This document shows positions 11,356 to 22,256 of a stretch of DNA of 64,000 bases, one piece after another. A model generated the notes under the pieces. It saw nothing but the letters and a program-made list of their open reading frames with translations. It was not told the DNA's origin and did not search any database. This DNA is from Lepidostoma basale (lineage: Eukaryota > Arthropoda > Insecta > Trichoptera > Lepidostomatidae). The stretch covers positions 1,116,001 to 1,180,000 of the forward strand of contig JAHDVF020000903.1 in assembly GCA_022606425.2 (NCBI GenBank), given 5' to 3'. A program made the translations under genes and the position numbers. Each line of letters begins with the position of its first letter. Position 1 is the first letter of the stretch.

Positions 11356-13227
11356 AAAGGATGATTTTTCAGATTTAAACTTAATAATTCTCGATATCAT
11401 AAAAAAGATAAATACACCTTAATTCCAAAATTCTATCTGGCAACACATAACACGTGTTTTCTCCATCGATTGTCAACTAATCTTCCACACACAATATCTT
11501 CATCGATTTTTACTCTCTCAATTCATTGTGGAAACTGGGATGAATTCCTCTCGCGGTCCGTCACATTCTTTAAGGCGCCCTACACTGAAATCATGTATGG
11601 GAAATTGAATTCATGCTCACATACTCCGGCTAAAAGAGTTCCACCCCTATTCTTTACGTGCTGTACATAATGTTCCTACTTACGGGATCTGACTGCGCCA
11701 CTGCAAATCGGAAATTCGATATCAATAGATATTTTATGAGGTAGGAAAAATGTGCTCTATGCACTCAATAAGAATTTAATATCATCATTAAATTCTATGT
11801 TTCTTTATAGTAAAAATTGTTGAAAATAGTAATACGAGTACTCGAAAAAATACAACATTTCAAAGTAAACGAATTAAATTTTGTCTAAAACATTTATATT
11901 GTTATGTAGTGGATTATTTTATGGTGACGAATTATGACTTATATATTTTAGAACTTTGAATCTACCATTGGACAATTTTAGACTCAATACAATGCGTAAT
12001 AAATCTTCTTCTTCTCCTCTCATAGATTAGACAACATTGTGGCTATTTCTACTTTTGATACAGCAGTTCTCAACATTCTCGAAGGTTTACTAGCCAGGAT
12101 TATTTTTATTGTTCCATTTATTTTACCTTGAATAAAGATAAATTTACCAGCTGTACTTTTTATTTATTAGGCAGATATGTAACAAACTTTTTGCTTGTAA
12201 AGTGGTTAAAGTATAGTAAAATCAAACATGTTTTATCCATTACGTATCAAATAATAAACTTTTGGAATATTGGTAATTAATAATGGTCAAATTGAAATAT
12301 GACAAATATACAAAAAAAATACCTGAAATCAATATAAAAATATTTTAAAAATCAGTCATCCCTCCTTGAAAAAGTTATACGATATGGAAAAATTATATGT
12401 ATAAGGGTTCATGTTTAAAATAATCAATTCACATATCTATTAAATAAATAACGCCATATGAAAAAATCTTTTAAATAACGCGTGATAAATGTACGATGCA
12501 AAGTTCGCCTTAAGTCGACTACAAATTTCACGATTCATTCTCGAAACATAAATATCATTGCCGCAAAAAAGCTTGGATTTTACATATTAAAAATCATTTT
12601 TATTTTTTCTCAAAAATTCACAAGAAAATTCTTATGGAAGGAATGAATATTCTCGTTGAAAGGATAATAATTTTGTCACGAAAATGCGACGCAACTTAGA
12701 TTTAAGTGCCCTAAAATGAAAAACAAAATACGAAGGCAGAAAATTTACTAGACGTGTAAAACTGTTAGCGGAACTTGTTTATTTCCAAAAAAGTCTTTTA
12801 CTACCAACAGGGTACAAGGGGCCATAATTCTGACTGAACCCTGTCCGCAAATTTCAAGCGTCGCAAACAAATCTAGAAAAAAAATCATTCTTTTACGGTG
12901 TGCAGTTTGTTAATGAGACACAATTATTTGGAGTGGAAATACTCGATTCCCCGTTATTACGTGTCCCCCGTCGAACGGCGCGGGAAAAGGGACTTCTCGC
13001 GGCCTTCGAATTTTTTGCCGGGAACGTGGTTTATGAAGGCGCCCCGAAGACTGAACGTGGAGTGGGCTTCGGTGTGCATAATTTTAATATTTAATAATTC
13101 GCACATTTTCCCCATTGCTTGAAGTTACAGAGCGTTTGGTATTTACTTAATTGAAGTTTATTTATGAAAAAGAAAATGGTTTGTGGGCCTACGAAGGAAC
13201 GAAATTAAACCTTTACTAATTTATAGT
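11356..13227. other. Unassigned stretch with GC-richer island
   Basis: No recognised gene. About 12895-13090 is an island of higher GC (CCCCCGTCGAACGGCGCGGG) with two overlapping open frames of 64 and 74 codons. Neither resembles a known family and both lack splice-site support I can defend. Confidence 0.4.
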
Positions 13228-13480
13228 TTATTGAAAACTAATTTTAAACTCCATATTAAATTTATCGTTTCTTGAACAACGATGTAAAACTCCATATTAA
13301 ATAATTAATACGAATGAAAACGTCAGTTTTCTAGAAGTTTTATTATATTTTATGAGAATGACATGTTTCGCCCCTCTAAAGCATTATCAAAATGATAATG
13401 CCTTAGAAGGGCGAAACATGTCATTCCCAAAAAATATAATTTTATAAAACTTCTAAAAATCTGACTTTTTATTCGTACTA
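13228..13480. repeat. Complete palindromic repeat, about 85-bp arms
   Basis: The left arm (13306-13389) and right arm (13393-13480) are near reverse complements around a 3-nt loop. The centre is GCATTATCA-AAA-TGATAATGC; outward come ACATGTTTCGCCC / GGGCGAAACATGT and TTCTAGAAGTTTTA / TAAAACTTCTA, ending in ATACGAAT / ATTCGTAC. Upstream (13240-13300) the flank AAACTCCATATTAAAT occurs twice. No ORF. Confidence 0.88.
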
Positions 13481-13969
13481 TTATCCATATTAAATATTAA
13501 ACACATTTCCACAGTACCCATTTGATACTATCCTAGCGCCTAAGTTCAGCCAAGATACTTGTATAAAATCAGTATTAAATATTAAATAAATACTTTTAAT
13601 AGTAAATTTATATCACCTATACTCATATAATTTATGTCGTGAGATAATATGTGTACATTGAATGTTCATTATAATTTTTGTTTTTCCTATTTTAAATAAA
13701 TATTTCCTTGAAATGGAACTTGAACAACGTCAATCATAAAACAAATTCTTCTCTCTATTATAGTTATAAATGTTTATTACAACTTTATTTTATTATCACA
13801 TAAACAAATCATCTAATAGTAATAAGACTTATTGTAATTTAAAAAAAAACATCTACATATTATATCAGATTAGATGTGTAGGTACACCAAATTTACAATA
13901 CTGGCAGTCCAATTGTTATGCACCACCTTCAGTGTAGCAACTACTAGGAAAAATAAGATATAAACGTTA

Positions 13970-14250
13970 AAACAGTTAAGATGGTTTGGAAACTTGGAAG
14001 GAATTAATGAAAAACGGATACTAAAAACAATATGTTAACGATGTAAACAGAACCAGAAATAGAGAAAGATCGAGTAAAACGTGGCAGATGAAAGAAATAA
14101 AATATTGAATGTCGGCCACGTAAGGAGTCAGAGAAATCTACGTGCGTGCATGACACGATGTATGAATATGTCAGGAAAGATCTGTGTTGCGATCCATTCA
14201 AACTGTTTACTCATTCAGAGACACAACGTGATGGTTTGTTGGTTAGTTAG
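13970..14250 (+). mobile_element. LINE family T, 3' end, decayed
   Basis: Translates in pieces as LRWFGNLEGINEKRI and NVGHVRSQRNLRACMTRCMN, the tail shared by family T copies in this window (RT-distal 'WFGHMERM' and 'NRRACMTRCMNVEESREV'). It ends GTGATGGTTTGTTGGTTAGT TAG at about 14250. It has frameshifts and stops and no function. Confidence 0.8.
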
Positions 14251-14664
14251 CCAAAAAGAAACATACCCAAATCAAAAATATTTTAATATCTGTTACCAAA
14301 GCATTTAAATACTCGTATATGTCTCCTGCAAGAAAATTATTTTTTTATTCTAAAACCGGACAAGTTGTCTTCAGACAAAAGACTATTTTATGAATGCGTA
14401 AAAAAAACATTTCGTTCCAAAAAATACATCTTAAATCTGTGGAACGGTATAAAAAGCTGTATTTTATGTCTAAACACAAGGATTTGTTGCCAACCGAATT
14501 GTTTTTTCCCCATTGTTTCACATTATTTATCAAGTGTCTCATAAATACATTTCCACAAGTTTATCCTTCCAAGTGGGAATATTCATTTGTCAGATCACAT
14601 TTACGGAAATGTAGATTTGGGTTATTTATTAGAAAGTGTAGAAGGAAAATTAAAATCTGGTTTC

Positions 14665-14935
14665 CCTAACGCCCGCCGTGAGCGCAGGGACGGTCCATTT
14701 ATAATGGCCGGAGGGTATTTTTCACAAACGTAAAATGGCGAGTCATAACAACGCGCGTCCGTACGTGACCTGACGGATGGGGCGCGGGAAATGTGAAATA
14801 AGAAGGAAAAAGGCGCGCGAGCACTACAAGGAAATATGGCCGCACTCGTGTCTCGTATTACATTATCATCTCATTACACGACCCCGAATGGCCGCGTCCA
14901 ATACCGTGCCACGAAGTTTAGTCTGAATGCAACGT
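14665..14935. other. GC-richer island of unknown role
   Basis: CpG-containing sequence (CGCCCGCCGTGAGCGCAGGG, AACGCGCGTCCGTACGTGAC) in an AT-rich setting with no reading frame, repeat match or RNA signature that I recognise. It could be a conserved regulatory element. Confidence 0.3.
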
Positions 14936-15045
14936 ATATTTTACTTCACAGTGGATTTAAAAGTACGAATATTAAAGATTTCTGAGAACCTTAACACTAA
15001 TTTCTCCAAAAATTGCATCCTAAATAAATAAATAAATAATTACTA

Positions 15046-15210
15046 ACATGGTTTGGATATATGTAAAGAATGGATGAGAGAAGAAATGTTAAAAAAATTA
15101 TGAAAGTATACAAGCAGTGATTATGGAAAAATAAGGGAAGAAGCCAGCCGAGGACAGCTGAGGAAAACATGGCATGACCAAATTAATCAAATACAAAGGA
15201 GGCGTTTTGT
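15046..15210 (+). mobile_element. LINE family T, internal fragment
   Basis: TGGTTTGGATATATG ... AATGGATGAGAGAAGAAATG ... GAGGAAAACATGGCATGACC corresponds to the 'WFGHMERMDERRM...RGRPRKTWHDQI' segment of family T. Truncated at both ends and broken by stops. Confidence 0.72.
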
Positions 15211-16227
15211 CCATCTATCGTCAGAGCTAAGAGGCACATGGCTTGCCCACCTATATTTTAGCCTAGCCACTCTTCCGATTATGTTTTTTATTAAATTTTT
15301 AAGACGAATAAGATAATTCTTGAAACAAAGTTTATGAATTTGTAAAAAAATAAATAGTTTTCAATATTACTGATTCACGTGTTGTAAAAAAATATATTAT
15401 TATATTTTTGTGTAACAAAAGTTACGAAATTCTTTCCGTTGTACGTCTTTCACAATACCTCAAATTTATTATAATGGCAAAGAAGGTACGCTGTAATATT
15501 TTATTTAACATAAATTCTTGTAAAGGGGAAACGTAATTCTTGAAAGGGTATTTCATTTCATTTTAAAATATTATTCAAGTTTTTCAAATTCTCCCCATTT
15601 GTGTCGGAACAAAAAGTCCTCGCGAGTTAGTATTATGGTAACGATCTGAAAATAAAACAATGTAGATACACAGCCCACTTTCAATTCCAATGCAGGAAAA
15701 TGTTCAAAGGACCAAAAAACATAAAAAGAAAAATAGGGATGAGAGTGATACAGATGTGAATCTGCTGATTTGTTTGTGTTTCTCTTTCTTTCTGTATCAT
15801 CTCTTTCTCCTACCCCAATACCCGTTCCGCCATCAAATCAGAAACCCGGCTCCTATCAATCTCCCCCAGCTCCGGACAAATTTACAGTCAACACCTGCTA
15901 ACTAAAACAAACACCGCGCCGTACAACACGGAGCGGCCGATTAATCTATGATCATTGACTCGCGATCTCCGCTGCCTCCGTGTTATTTACATCTTAATCT
16001 CGTCATACGTTGATAGATTGTCTTGTGTAATATTCAAAACTTTTATAGTTGAATATTAGTCTTTTCTATAGACCTATGTAGTCTGTTCTCCAGAGGGAGA
16101 CTCCACGAGAACTATTATCGTGAGGCAAATAATGTAGTGCAATATAGGGGAATCTGGTGAAGTCCATTCTTTGGACATAACTGCACCAGTCCCTCCTTCG
16201 CTGTTTACTCCATCTTATAATAATCAT
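15211..16227. other. Unassigned stretch with GC-richer island
   Basis: No recognised gene. About 15820-15990 is GC-richer (AACACCGCGCCGTACAACAC) and partly overlaps a 71-codon open frame at 15690-15905 for which I see no family. Confidence 0.4.
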
Positions 16228-16382
16228 CAGCCTCACATATTTCTCTTATTCTGGTATTCCTCACCCGATCTCACAGTATCTTGCATGCTATCATCCTCGG
16301 TGTCATCATCTTCATTCCTCAGAACTTGTTTTATCCTAACTGTGTCTGCTCTTGCTTCAACGCGATATGTTATTATTGGTCA
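16228..16382 (-). mobile_element. LINE family A fragment with intact BEL target
   Basis: The minus strand reads VEARADTVRIKQVLRNEDDD and DTVRSGEEYQNKRNM, matching the LINE at 20870-21003 into which the BEL/Pao element inserted. At 16231-16255 the reverse complement is TACCAGAATAAGAGAAATAT GTGAGG, the same junction without an insertion. It is 5' and 3' truncated and out of frame in places. Confidence 0.82.
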
Positions 16383-19300
16383 CCATATGTTATTATTATA
16401 GTTAGATAAAAAATAAAATTAACAAGATTGGATTAATTTGTTATGATTTTTTTATTAAGTCGATTGGTGCCTTTGATTATATTGCATTCATTTGTCTGCC
16501 CATCTTTGATTCCAGATGTTAAAAAATCTTTAGAAATAAAATAATGTAATTATTTAACCTAATTATTTAAAGAGGTGAACGTAAATTATGTCATAGTTAA
16601 GAAATAATTAAAACTTTTCCCCCATTTTATACTGGGAAACCACGGGGCAATTTGGGTTCCTAAAATCGTCTCATCCCCTAACAGCGAAGCCTTTTGTATA
16701 ACTAGCAAACAATTGGGCGAAAGAACAAAAGGACCCCGCGCTGTAAGCCCATCGGGCTCGCGCACACAACATACTTGGGCTCTATATAATTAAGTAAAGT
16801 TAAGTACTCGGTATTCAGAGTGGCAAGAGCTGCGAGCCATTGTTGGCCAAACCCTCGGCTTGATCGGAACACGTTTACCTCTGATCTCTGATAAAAAAAA
16901 AACATTTTTACCTTGAATACTATATATACGAGTATGGTAAGTGAACGCAACCGATTAAAAAGGCATTTTTATTATTAACCAAGTACATCCCTACCGTTCA
17001 AACATTTAAAAGGTAAAAATAGAATTGAGCTACGTGGCACCAAAACTCATTGCATTAGGAAATGTTATCAGCGTATTCTTTCAAGCAATCATAATATTTC
17101 AGACAAAAATTTCCGTTCGAAAGCACGATCGTATGAGAATTATTTTTCTGTATATTGTACGAATCCATTCACAAAGAACAAAATATTTATGGAGTCGCAA
17201 ATTTCTACGCTACAAAAAATGAAATAAGTAACGTTGGGTAACACTCCCTCCGGGGCGAATCCCGGCAGCAAGCCCCGCTCGACGGAATACAATACATCGC
17301 GAGACAACAGAAACAGTGCTAAAATACTGAAATGCACACGTATTTCACCGCAGATTAGTCCGTTTTATGGATATTTTGTTTGGAGATTTCGGATTCGCGA
17401 ATCACAAGGCCCGCGGCGCGGCAGCAGTCGGCGGTGTGCGGAATAATGCGGATAAAGTGTATAACGATTTCGCGGAGTGTCGAGCGCGATATCAATTCCG
17501 CCGCGATGAAGTATGAAAAACAATTTCATTTTTTGAACGGATCGCGGCTTTGCCATATATTAATATCCGCTCATTCCAGGAACCTTTTATTCTTCGAGCG
17601 GGGTTTTTAATTGTTTTGTTCTAGTGACTTTTACGTTGTTTTATAGAACGCACAATTCAGAACCTCGGTGATGTTATATCAGGTGTAGTATTAATTATTT
17701 ACATGTTAAAACATTTACTAAGAATTATTATGACTTATGTTCATAAGATGGATCGAAATATCTGTGATCTGTAACAGTTGCGCCTTTCCTATGCATATTT
17801 ACTGAATTTTAATAATTGTCCAATAAATCTGTACACGTTAACAAAACTGAAAGATAAAATAAAACTTATGAAGACTGGAAACTGACATTTACAAAAGACA
17901 CTGTATCTTTTTATGTGGTGTAACAATTGATAAAAGTGTGTTGATAATATTATTTTATATAGATAATTTAAATATTTTGACATAATCTCTCGAAGATAGA
18001 CGAACACTAAACGATATGATGCTACTTCACAAAATCATACATTTCAGAATTGATAACTCCGAACTTCTTAGCAAATTGACCACCCTATGTTTCGTACAAG
18101 ACACACCGCGAGCCAAGTATTCCACCTTCCTGTTTATCGCACCAATTACGCTCAGAGCGCGGCAATGTACCGGATGTCAACAATCTGGTATCTAAAGCTA
18201 GTTATATCTAGACAGAAATGATACATTATTACTTACATATTACTAATCGTCGGGGGTACTGTACTTTCATTTGTAGATATTCATATTTCATCACTTTCAA
18301 AGTCGGTCGATTTTAGTTCTATTCATATCATCATCAATACAGTCAAATGTTTACAATATTAATTGTGTTAGCATCATTTCTTTGGCGCTACAAAAATATT
18401 AACCGTAGAAATATACAAGGAACCTATTAAAAATATTAATATATTAATGTTCTTTTTGATGTAACTCCCTTTTGATGTTATTCAAATTGTTTACAGGTAT
18501 TCATCTAAAACTATATTAAGGTAAACGTAGGTAGTGAATTCCCATATCGTAGAAAAACTTTTTTTAATACCAAACAAGACGTAACAATCGTAATGCTACA
18601 CATGGGAAAAATATAACGCGGAGAATTGAGCACGGAAACCAACATAGCTCAGTGCTATTCTTTTTCGTACGATAAACATGTGAATATGAAGTATAAAAAT
18701 ACTATCATTACTACCATTTGCATATTTAGAAAAAACTTGAAAGAAACCTTTATACAGTTTTTCATTATTGACTTATTATTATTAGAAATCGTGGGATTAA
18801 TATCGAATAAATCTTAATTATATGAATACATTTGTTTTTCAAAGTTCAAGAGAAGGTTTAATACCTAGTATACAACTTTTTATTATTATTATTGTATGAA
18901 AAACATTATTGTTTAAATCTTCAATCTGACAATTGTATTTTTATATATTTACAGTTGTTTTGCCTACTCTACAAATGTAAACAAAAACTCTTTGTGTTAT
19001 TTTGTGTGTTCAATTTATCTGTAACATCAAAACTCATCGACACAATACAGGTGTTACGAAAATAAACAGCAACACAGTTCAGAAGTAGGTCTTACCTCAT
19101 ATGGTCTTGTCTAAACAGTACGCGATAGAGGAAAGTTATAGTTGCTCACACAACGTTAATGGAACATACAAAAGCTCACAGCAAATCTATACCTTTGGAG
19201 TAAACAGGGGTAACATAAAAGAAAATAATTCTGTTTTTATTGCTTTAATTTTTCCACTCCATATTTTTTTAACATATGACGATTGATCGGAAATTTAAAA

Positions 19301-19440
19301 CAACATAAATATTTGATTAAATTTTATTCATTTCTATTGTATCAGAATATATAAATGGTTAGTCATTAGAATAATATTATATTTGATTAGAGTAATTCGA
19401 TTATTGTTTTTATAACATTATCCCATTTACATTTCTAAGA
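16383..19440. other. Unassigned stretch with two GC-richer islands
   Basis: No recognised gene. Islands near 16690-16880 (ACCCCGCGCTGTAAGCCCAT) and 17230-17600 (AAGGCCCGCGGCGCGGCAGC) stand out from AT-rich surroundings. Several overlapping short frames cross the second on both strands, but none has recognisable protein features. Confidence 0.4.
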
Positions 19441-19985
19441 AATGACAAACAAACAATCACGCCGTTTCCCCGCAGGGGTAGGCAGAGAGAATGGACCGCC
19501 ACACTACTCTATCCTGACATACCTTTCTAGATTCCTCCACATTCATACAGCGAGTCATACACGCACGTCAATTCTTCCGGGTTCTGACATGACCAACCTT
19601 TAAAATTTGATTAATTTGGTCATGCCATGTTTTCCTCGGTCTACCTCGACTCCGTACTCCATTTACATCGTTAACTTATACTTTTTTAACCATTCTTTTT
19701 TCACCCATGCGCTCCATATGTCCGAACCAACGCAGCGACCCTTTCATAATTTTGTTCATAATACCTTATTTCGCTCTACATTCCTATCTAATATCAGCAT
19801 TTGAGATTCTGTCGTACATCGATCTACTACACATACGTCTTAGGGACCTCATCTCTACCGCATTTATTCTGCTCTCATATTTCTTCTGCCAGTTCCATGC
19901 TTCGCTTCCGTACATAAGTGTTGGGACCAGAACTCCATTGTGAACGGTCATTTCGCTTTCATTGGTAAACTCTTGTTTCCATTTA
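19441..19985 (-). mobile_element. LINE family T, longest copy
   Basis: The minus strand encodes, with a few stops, GVLVPTLMYGSEAWNWQKKY then EMRSLRRMC, GSLRWFGHMERMGEKRMVKK, RSRGRPRKTWHDQI and RACMTRCMNVEESRKVCQDR. This is the region downstream of the reverse transcriptase catalytic core in non-LTR elements. The 3' end reads GGGGAAACGGCGTGATTGTT TGTTTG, so this copy has a GTTT-type tail. It is 5'-truncated; clade not assigned. Confidence 0.85.
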
Positions 19986-20469
19986 CTATTCCAAATTCCA
20001 AATAAATATTATTTTTTCGAACAAACCCATATTACAAGGCTTATCGTTATGAGTCTTTGTCTTAGTGCATTGCTAGCGAAAAGGTTCTTCAAGACGAAAT
20101 ATCGTACAGAGTTAAGCACCCATGTCAATCACCCTTAAGATAGATAGATCTCTAAAACATTTGTCGCACAAGAAACCATAGAACTGATGCATTCCAAGAA
20201 TAAGATCCAATAAAATAAAAACTCTTTTTATTTCCCTGCCTAGAACGTGCACACAAAAACGGAAAAAAAACTGATGCGTTTGTTGAAGACAGTTTGAGGT
20301 TATTCGAGGGGAAAAAAGTATTAAAATCCTTTAATTATTAACTTTTATTATGCGGTGCACCTTCATAATATAATTTACATCGCAAATTTATGCGATGGAC
20401 AGTAATGTTTTTTCGTAAATATTACACACGATGACGATCCAATGAAAATATTGGTTTTCAAAGGTAACT

Positions 20470-20520
20470 AACTTACTTACCGTATTACACCGTCTCCCCG
20501 AAAGGGTAGGCAGAAAGAAA
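20470..20520 (-). mobile_element. LINE family T, terminal 3' scrap
   Basis: Plus-strand ACTTACTTACCGTATTACACC GTCTCC CCGAAAGGGTAGGCAGAAAG is the family T 3' terminus and tail in reverse orientation. Only about 50 bp remain. Confidence 0.65.
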
Positions 20521-20544
20521 AGATAATAATTATGTTTTAATATT

Positions 20545-21003
20545 CTTCTTACATAATGCTAGACAGACTACATCACGCCTGTAAGAAATGCAACATGACA
20601 ATCTCTATCGAAACGACAAAATATACAACCTTTTCCAAAACACCCAAAACATGTAACCAGGTTATAGAAAATCAACCTATAGAAAAGGTCAGAACCTTCA
20701 AGTATCTAGGCATAGACCTGGTGAGAGGAGCTAATCTGCGGGAAGAAATTTAAGCCCAAGTAAACAAGGCAGCTGCAATCTCTGGTGCTCTAAAATCCAC
20801 AATATGGAAAAACAATGACATGGCCATTAAGAGTAAGATGAGAATCTATAAAGCCTGCGTAAGACAAATAATAACATATGGCGTCGAAGCTAGGGCAGAC
20901 ACAGTAAGGACCAAACAAGTTTTGAGGATTTCCGAGATGAAGACACTGAGGACGATAGCAGGCAAAACACTGAGAGATTGCGTGAGGAACACCAGAATAA
21001 GAG
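20545..21003 (+). mobile_element. LINE family A, left half, split by the BEL element
   Basis: Reads HHACKKCNMTISIETTKYTT, VRTFKYLGIDLV, SGALKSTIWKNNDMAIKSKM and RIYKACVRQIITYGVEARAD, typical of the thumb and C-terminal region of RTE-like endonuclease/reverse transcriptases ('KYLGI...ITYG'). There is an in-frame stop at 20751-20753. The frame runs to 21003 and resumes at 28727 once the element and one copy of the AAGAG duplication are set aside, showing the LINE was there first. Already 5'-truncated when interrupted. Confidence 0.85.
20999..21003. other. Target-site duplication, left copy (AAGAG)
   Basis: AAGAG immediately precedes the TG of the LTR; the same five bases follow the other LTR at 28722-28726. 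Five bp fits BEL/Pao integrases. Confidence 0.9.
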
Positions 21004-21035
21004 TGTACGGGACGCACTGGACGTCCCTGTAATTT

Positions 21036-21041
21036 TTTATT
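21036..21041 (-). terminator. Candidate LTR polyadenylation signal
   Basis: Plus-strand TTTATT is AATAAA on the minus strand, about 30 nt before the LTR end and downstream of the candidate start site at 21262. This is the expected place for 3' end formation of the element transcript. Confidence 0.5.
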
Positions 21042-21259
21042 TGTGGCGCCGACTGCTGCTCGTCTCCGATGTAGTCCACGGGGAAAGGGGCGTGATGCTA
21101 CTTAACTCTCGTACCGAAAGCGGGCGAAAAAATAATAAGCAAGTTATATTTAGTCGGCGATCGGTAGAGAGTGAAGCGTGATGCGAAGTGGGGTGTGCGA
21201 GGGCTCAGCCTTTATAAAGGCTATTTTCAACTGATGCTCTTGGCAGGCTCTAGGCATGC

Positions 21260-21294
21260 ACTGATTTGCTCTGCCCAGGGCCCACCTATTTATA
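21260..21294 (-). promoter_or_regulatory. LTR core promoter (3' LTR copy)
   Basis: On the minus strand TATAAATA (21294-21287) lies 32 nt before the A of TCAGT (21264-21260), matching the spacing of an arthropod TATA box and initiator. The same arrangement is in the 5' LTR. Confidence 0.5.
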
Positions 21295-21768
21295 CGATTT
21301 GCCGGCGGCGGTCCCGGTAGCAGTGCCACCTGGCGGCACTTTCCCAAAGCTACCTGCCGGCCGCGAGGCCTCCCACTGTTTTCGCCACCCCACGCTTCGA
21401 CTGTTCACACTTCACTCCGTCCCGACCGCCTCGTTTATTCCTCATGATCAATTATACAAGAAAAATACAAAAAAGAAGACTTATACTCTAAATACACAAA
21501 GTTGCGACGTTAAAACCGGGAGCAAAAAATGTACGGGGAGAATTGTGGGACTGGCCAAAATGGACGCCGCGGACCCCTGTGTGCCCTCTCTCGCTCGCAC
21601 ACAGCTTGCTGGCCTCGGCGTCCTAGGTAGCAGACTTTCAGCGCAGTCCCCTCTCTCCGCCCGTTACCTAATTCAGCCCACGATTCCAACGCCGCACAAA
21701 CACAAATAGATAGATGAAATTAAGTGATAATATCGGGAAGTTTTAATCGCCCCCGTACGTCCGATACA

Positions 21769-21776
21769 CTCCCCCC
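21769..21776 (-). other. Polypurine tract
   Basis: The minus strand reads GGGGGGAG directly before the 3' LTR TG, the primer position for plus-strand DNA synthesis during reverse transcription. Confidence 0.75.
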
Positions 21777-21792
21777 GTGCGGCTGCGCCGTA

Positions 21793-22256
21793 CTAACACT
21801 TTCGGGCGTATCCTAGGCGGGGGGTCGGTCGTCGACGGGTCTTCGGCGGCGGAAGAGCATCCTTCGGGAGTGGCGTGTCTGGTTCCGGCTGAAATACAGC
21901 GACGCGGACTGCAGGCCGCGTATATGTTCCCTTGCTCGTCTGTATTGTCACGGTTCTGGTCTGGCCGTCAGCTGCCGGGGTGGCCTCGACGACGCGTCCG
22001 CGGGGCCATGTGTTCCTTGGCAGCGACGGGTCGGCGAGTAGCACCAAGTCCCCCACCTTGATGGGCGGTCGCTGCTGGTGCCATTTCTGCCGGTGACTGA
22101 TGGTGGGGACGTAATCCCTTAGCCAGCGTCTCCAAAATCCATCCGCGAGTTGTTGGCTGATGCGCCATTGCTTTCGCAGGCAGGCGTCCGGCTTTCCTCT
22201 TGCGAGGATGGTGAGATGCGGTCGTCGCGAGGCTCCCCCCATCAGGAAGTGGTTGG
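21793..22256 (-). pseudogene. Out-of-frame integrase C-terminal part
   Basis: The next frame on the minus strand continues where the main pol frame stops: PNHFLMGG, QQLADGFWRRWLRDYVPTIS, VGDLVLLADPSLPRNTWPRG and TRPAVRVAVF. This is the standard BEL/Pao integrase C-terminal segment (the WRRW...YVPT and 'LPRNxWPRGRV' blocks). It ends at a stop at 21793. It has no start of its own and is separated from pol by a one-base frame difference around 22245-22256, in a C-rich run. It is either a real inactivating deletion or a base-call or assembly error. Confidence 0.85.

Larger units (their letters stand above)
21004..21768 (-). repeat. 3' LTR of the BEL/Pao element
   Basis: Starts TGTACGGG and ends CCGATACA on the plus strand (TG...CA). 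It differs from the 5' LTR by one extra A in a run near 21125-21131. It carries the same promoter and AATAAA motifs as the 5' LTR. Confidence 0.95.

Noticed and set aside
21266..21709. 147-codon frames inside each LTR (also 28219-28662), plus strand
   Set aside because: Antisense to the element, identical only because the LTRs are identical, and with no recognisable protein features.
21793..22241. Separate env-like gene after pol
   Set aside because: The frame carries the integrase C-terminal blocks, with no signal peptide or membrane segment, so it belongs to pol.
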